Of a stretch of 64,000 bases of DNA, positions 62,964 to 64,000 are shown piece by piece. The position numbers and the translations under genes were made by a program. The notes beneath the pieces were generated by a model. That model saw only the letters and a program-made list of their open reading frames with translations, ran no database searches and had not been told where the DNA came from. Numbering within the stretch: the first letter of the stretch is position 1; every line of letters starts with the position of its first letter. Source of the DNA: Cornus controversa (Eukaryota; Streptophyta; Magnoliopsida; Cornales; Cornaceae); the NCBI GenBank assembly GCA_026545225.1, contig CM048853.1, positions 51,765,255 to 51,829,254 on the forward strand. The letters run 5' to 3'.

Positions 62964-63780
62964 GGAATTAATCCCCTCAAGATCACACACAACAAATATG
63001 CAATGGCAGCAAAGAAAATATAAGATGGAAATAACACACAACCAAGAACAAGATTTACATGATTCGGAAAAATGCCTACGTCCATAGGCGAAGAACGACG
63101 AACTTTTATTTCAAAAATAAGAGAGCATTACAAATCTCACAGATTATCAAGAGATATTCCACACTCACTCAAAAGAAGACACACACTCTTCTAAAAGGAA
63201 TACACTCACTCTTGGCGCTCACTAATTTCTCTTTTTTTCTCTCTCTCTCTTCAACTCTTGATCTTCACATTGTTCGTTTTTCTTCACATGGATCACCACA
63301 TATCGAGTGACCATGTATATAGAACTCTCTGCCTACTTGTAGCTGTCAACTTAGTAGCTGGCATAAGACTCCCATCGAAATTGCACTGTTTGTTTCTCCA
63401 TTCATTTGACCGAGTTCATCATTTGCACACACTTTCTTTCTTTCTTCTTTCAAGTACTGAGCCACTAATAGTTACTTTCACTTAATGAGACTCATACACA
63501 TTGACCAAACATTTCTTTTTTTTACCACAACGTACACATCACTTATTTTCTTTTCTTTCTTCCACTGCCTCAACCCACGGCATCTATCTGACACACACTT
63601 TTTACCCTGTTTCTTTTCACCATTCACCAGCACACACATCACTCTTCCAATGAATTTGAGCTACCTCAACACAAACCAAAGACTGAACACCTTTGTCAAC
63701 TTTAGTCGGAGGCTATCAAAGTTGGAATCAACAGTGGCAAAGTCTTTTAGTGAGGGGCACTCTGAGGTTTTTTTTTTCCA
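62964..63780 (+). mobile_element. Copia-like LTR in COX10 intron 2
   Basis: Starts near TGTTAGGAATTAATCCCC and contains AAGATTTACATGATTCGG and GCCTACGTCCATAGGCG, the family motifs of the 24-25 kb LTRs. The CT-rich downstream part breeds several short open frames that are not genes. The right border is uncertain. Confidence 0.55.
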
Positions 63781-64000
63781 GAATTGAGAGGGAAGACAGA
63801 GTTTACATGATACAAAATTTAGAGAGATGTAGTTTTCTATTTTTAAATGATTAGTAATTGTGAAGGAAGTTTGGTAAGTGGGGATTTCTTTTGGAACCTA
63901 AGGTATTGTGTGCTTTTAATGAATTTAACTTTACATACTTGGATGTATTAAAAATTCTCAATTAGATGGACTGGAATTGAGTTGCATGTGAATTGTGCAT

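Noticed and set aside
63059-63787. Three overlapping open frames rich in Phe/Ser/His/Leu.
   Set aside because: They follow the CT-rich part of an LTR-like insertion in COX10 intron 2, with no family resemblance.

Overview
The window is nuclear DNA from a eudicot plant. It is AT-rich, its genes are split by introns with plant-type GT..AG borders, and the gene-poor stretches are filled with plant transposons. All four recognisable proteins are plant housekeeping or hormone/transport families with close Arabidopsis counterparts. The species cannot be named from the sequence.

Genes, left to right. (1) Minus strand, 3.8-9.0 kb: a complete eight-exon gene for a circularly permuted mitochondrial ribosome-assembly GTPase (DAR GTPase 2 / SIN2 type, 373 aa). 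(2) Minus strand, 13.1-20.4 kb: a complete eight-exon CYP88A cytochrome P450, ent-kaurenoic acid oxidase (KAO, 490 aa), which makes the gibberellin precursor GA12. (3) Minus strand, 40.0-42.3 kb: two well-bordered coding exons of a small protein I do not recognise; its 5' end is unresolved. (4) Plus strand, 52.6-55.9 kb: a complete five-exon NPF7-type (NRT1.5/NRT1.8-like) transporter, 603 aa. (5) Plus strand, 61.8 kb to beyond the window: the first two exons of mitochondrial COX10 (heme O synthase). The genes have unrelated jobs and do not form a pathway or cluster.

The rest is mobile and repetitive DNA. The region from 22 to 35 kb is a transposon graveyard. Its best-resolved part is an antisense, 5'-truncated LINE (28.4-32.8 kb) with a 15-bp target duplication. 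Two later insertions sit inside it, one of them a 560-bp Mutator-type element whose removal restores the LINE reading frame. Further Mutator-type elements with about 9-bp target duplications lie at 2.3, 17.2, 49.1-50.7 and 61.0 kb. A 69-bp Stowaway MITE, a solo LTR with a perfect TSD, Copia LTR pieces, three RTE-LINE 3' ends with GAT-rich tails, several tRNA-derived SINEs and a 4-kb LTR-like repeat block with two minisatellites (56.2-60.5 kb) complete the picture.

I found no new multi-gene system. The most unusual signals are in the KAO gene. A duplicated 5' end of exon 7 forms a possible 15-nt in-frame microexon, and complementary repeat arrays in introns 1 and 7 could pair across the pre-mRNA. 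Also notable are the NPF transporter that lacks the proton-coupling ExxER motif and the nested-transposon stratigraphy at 28-33 kb.
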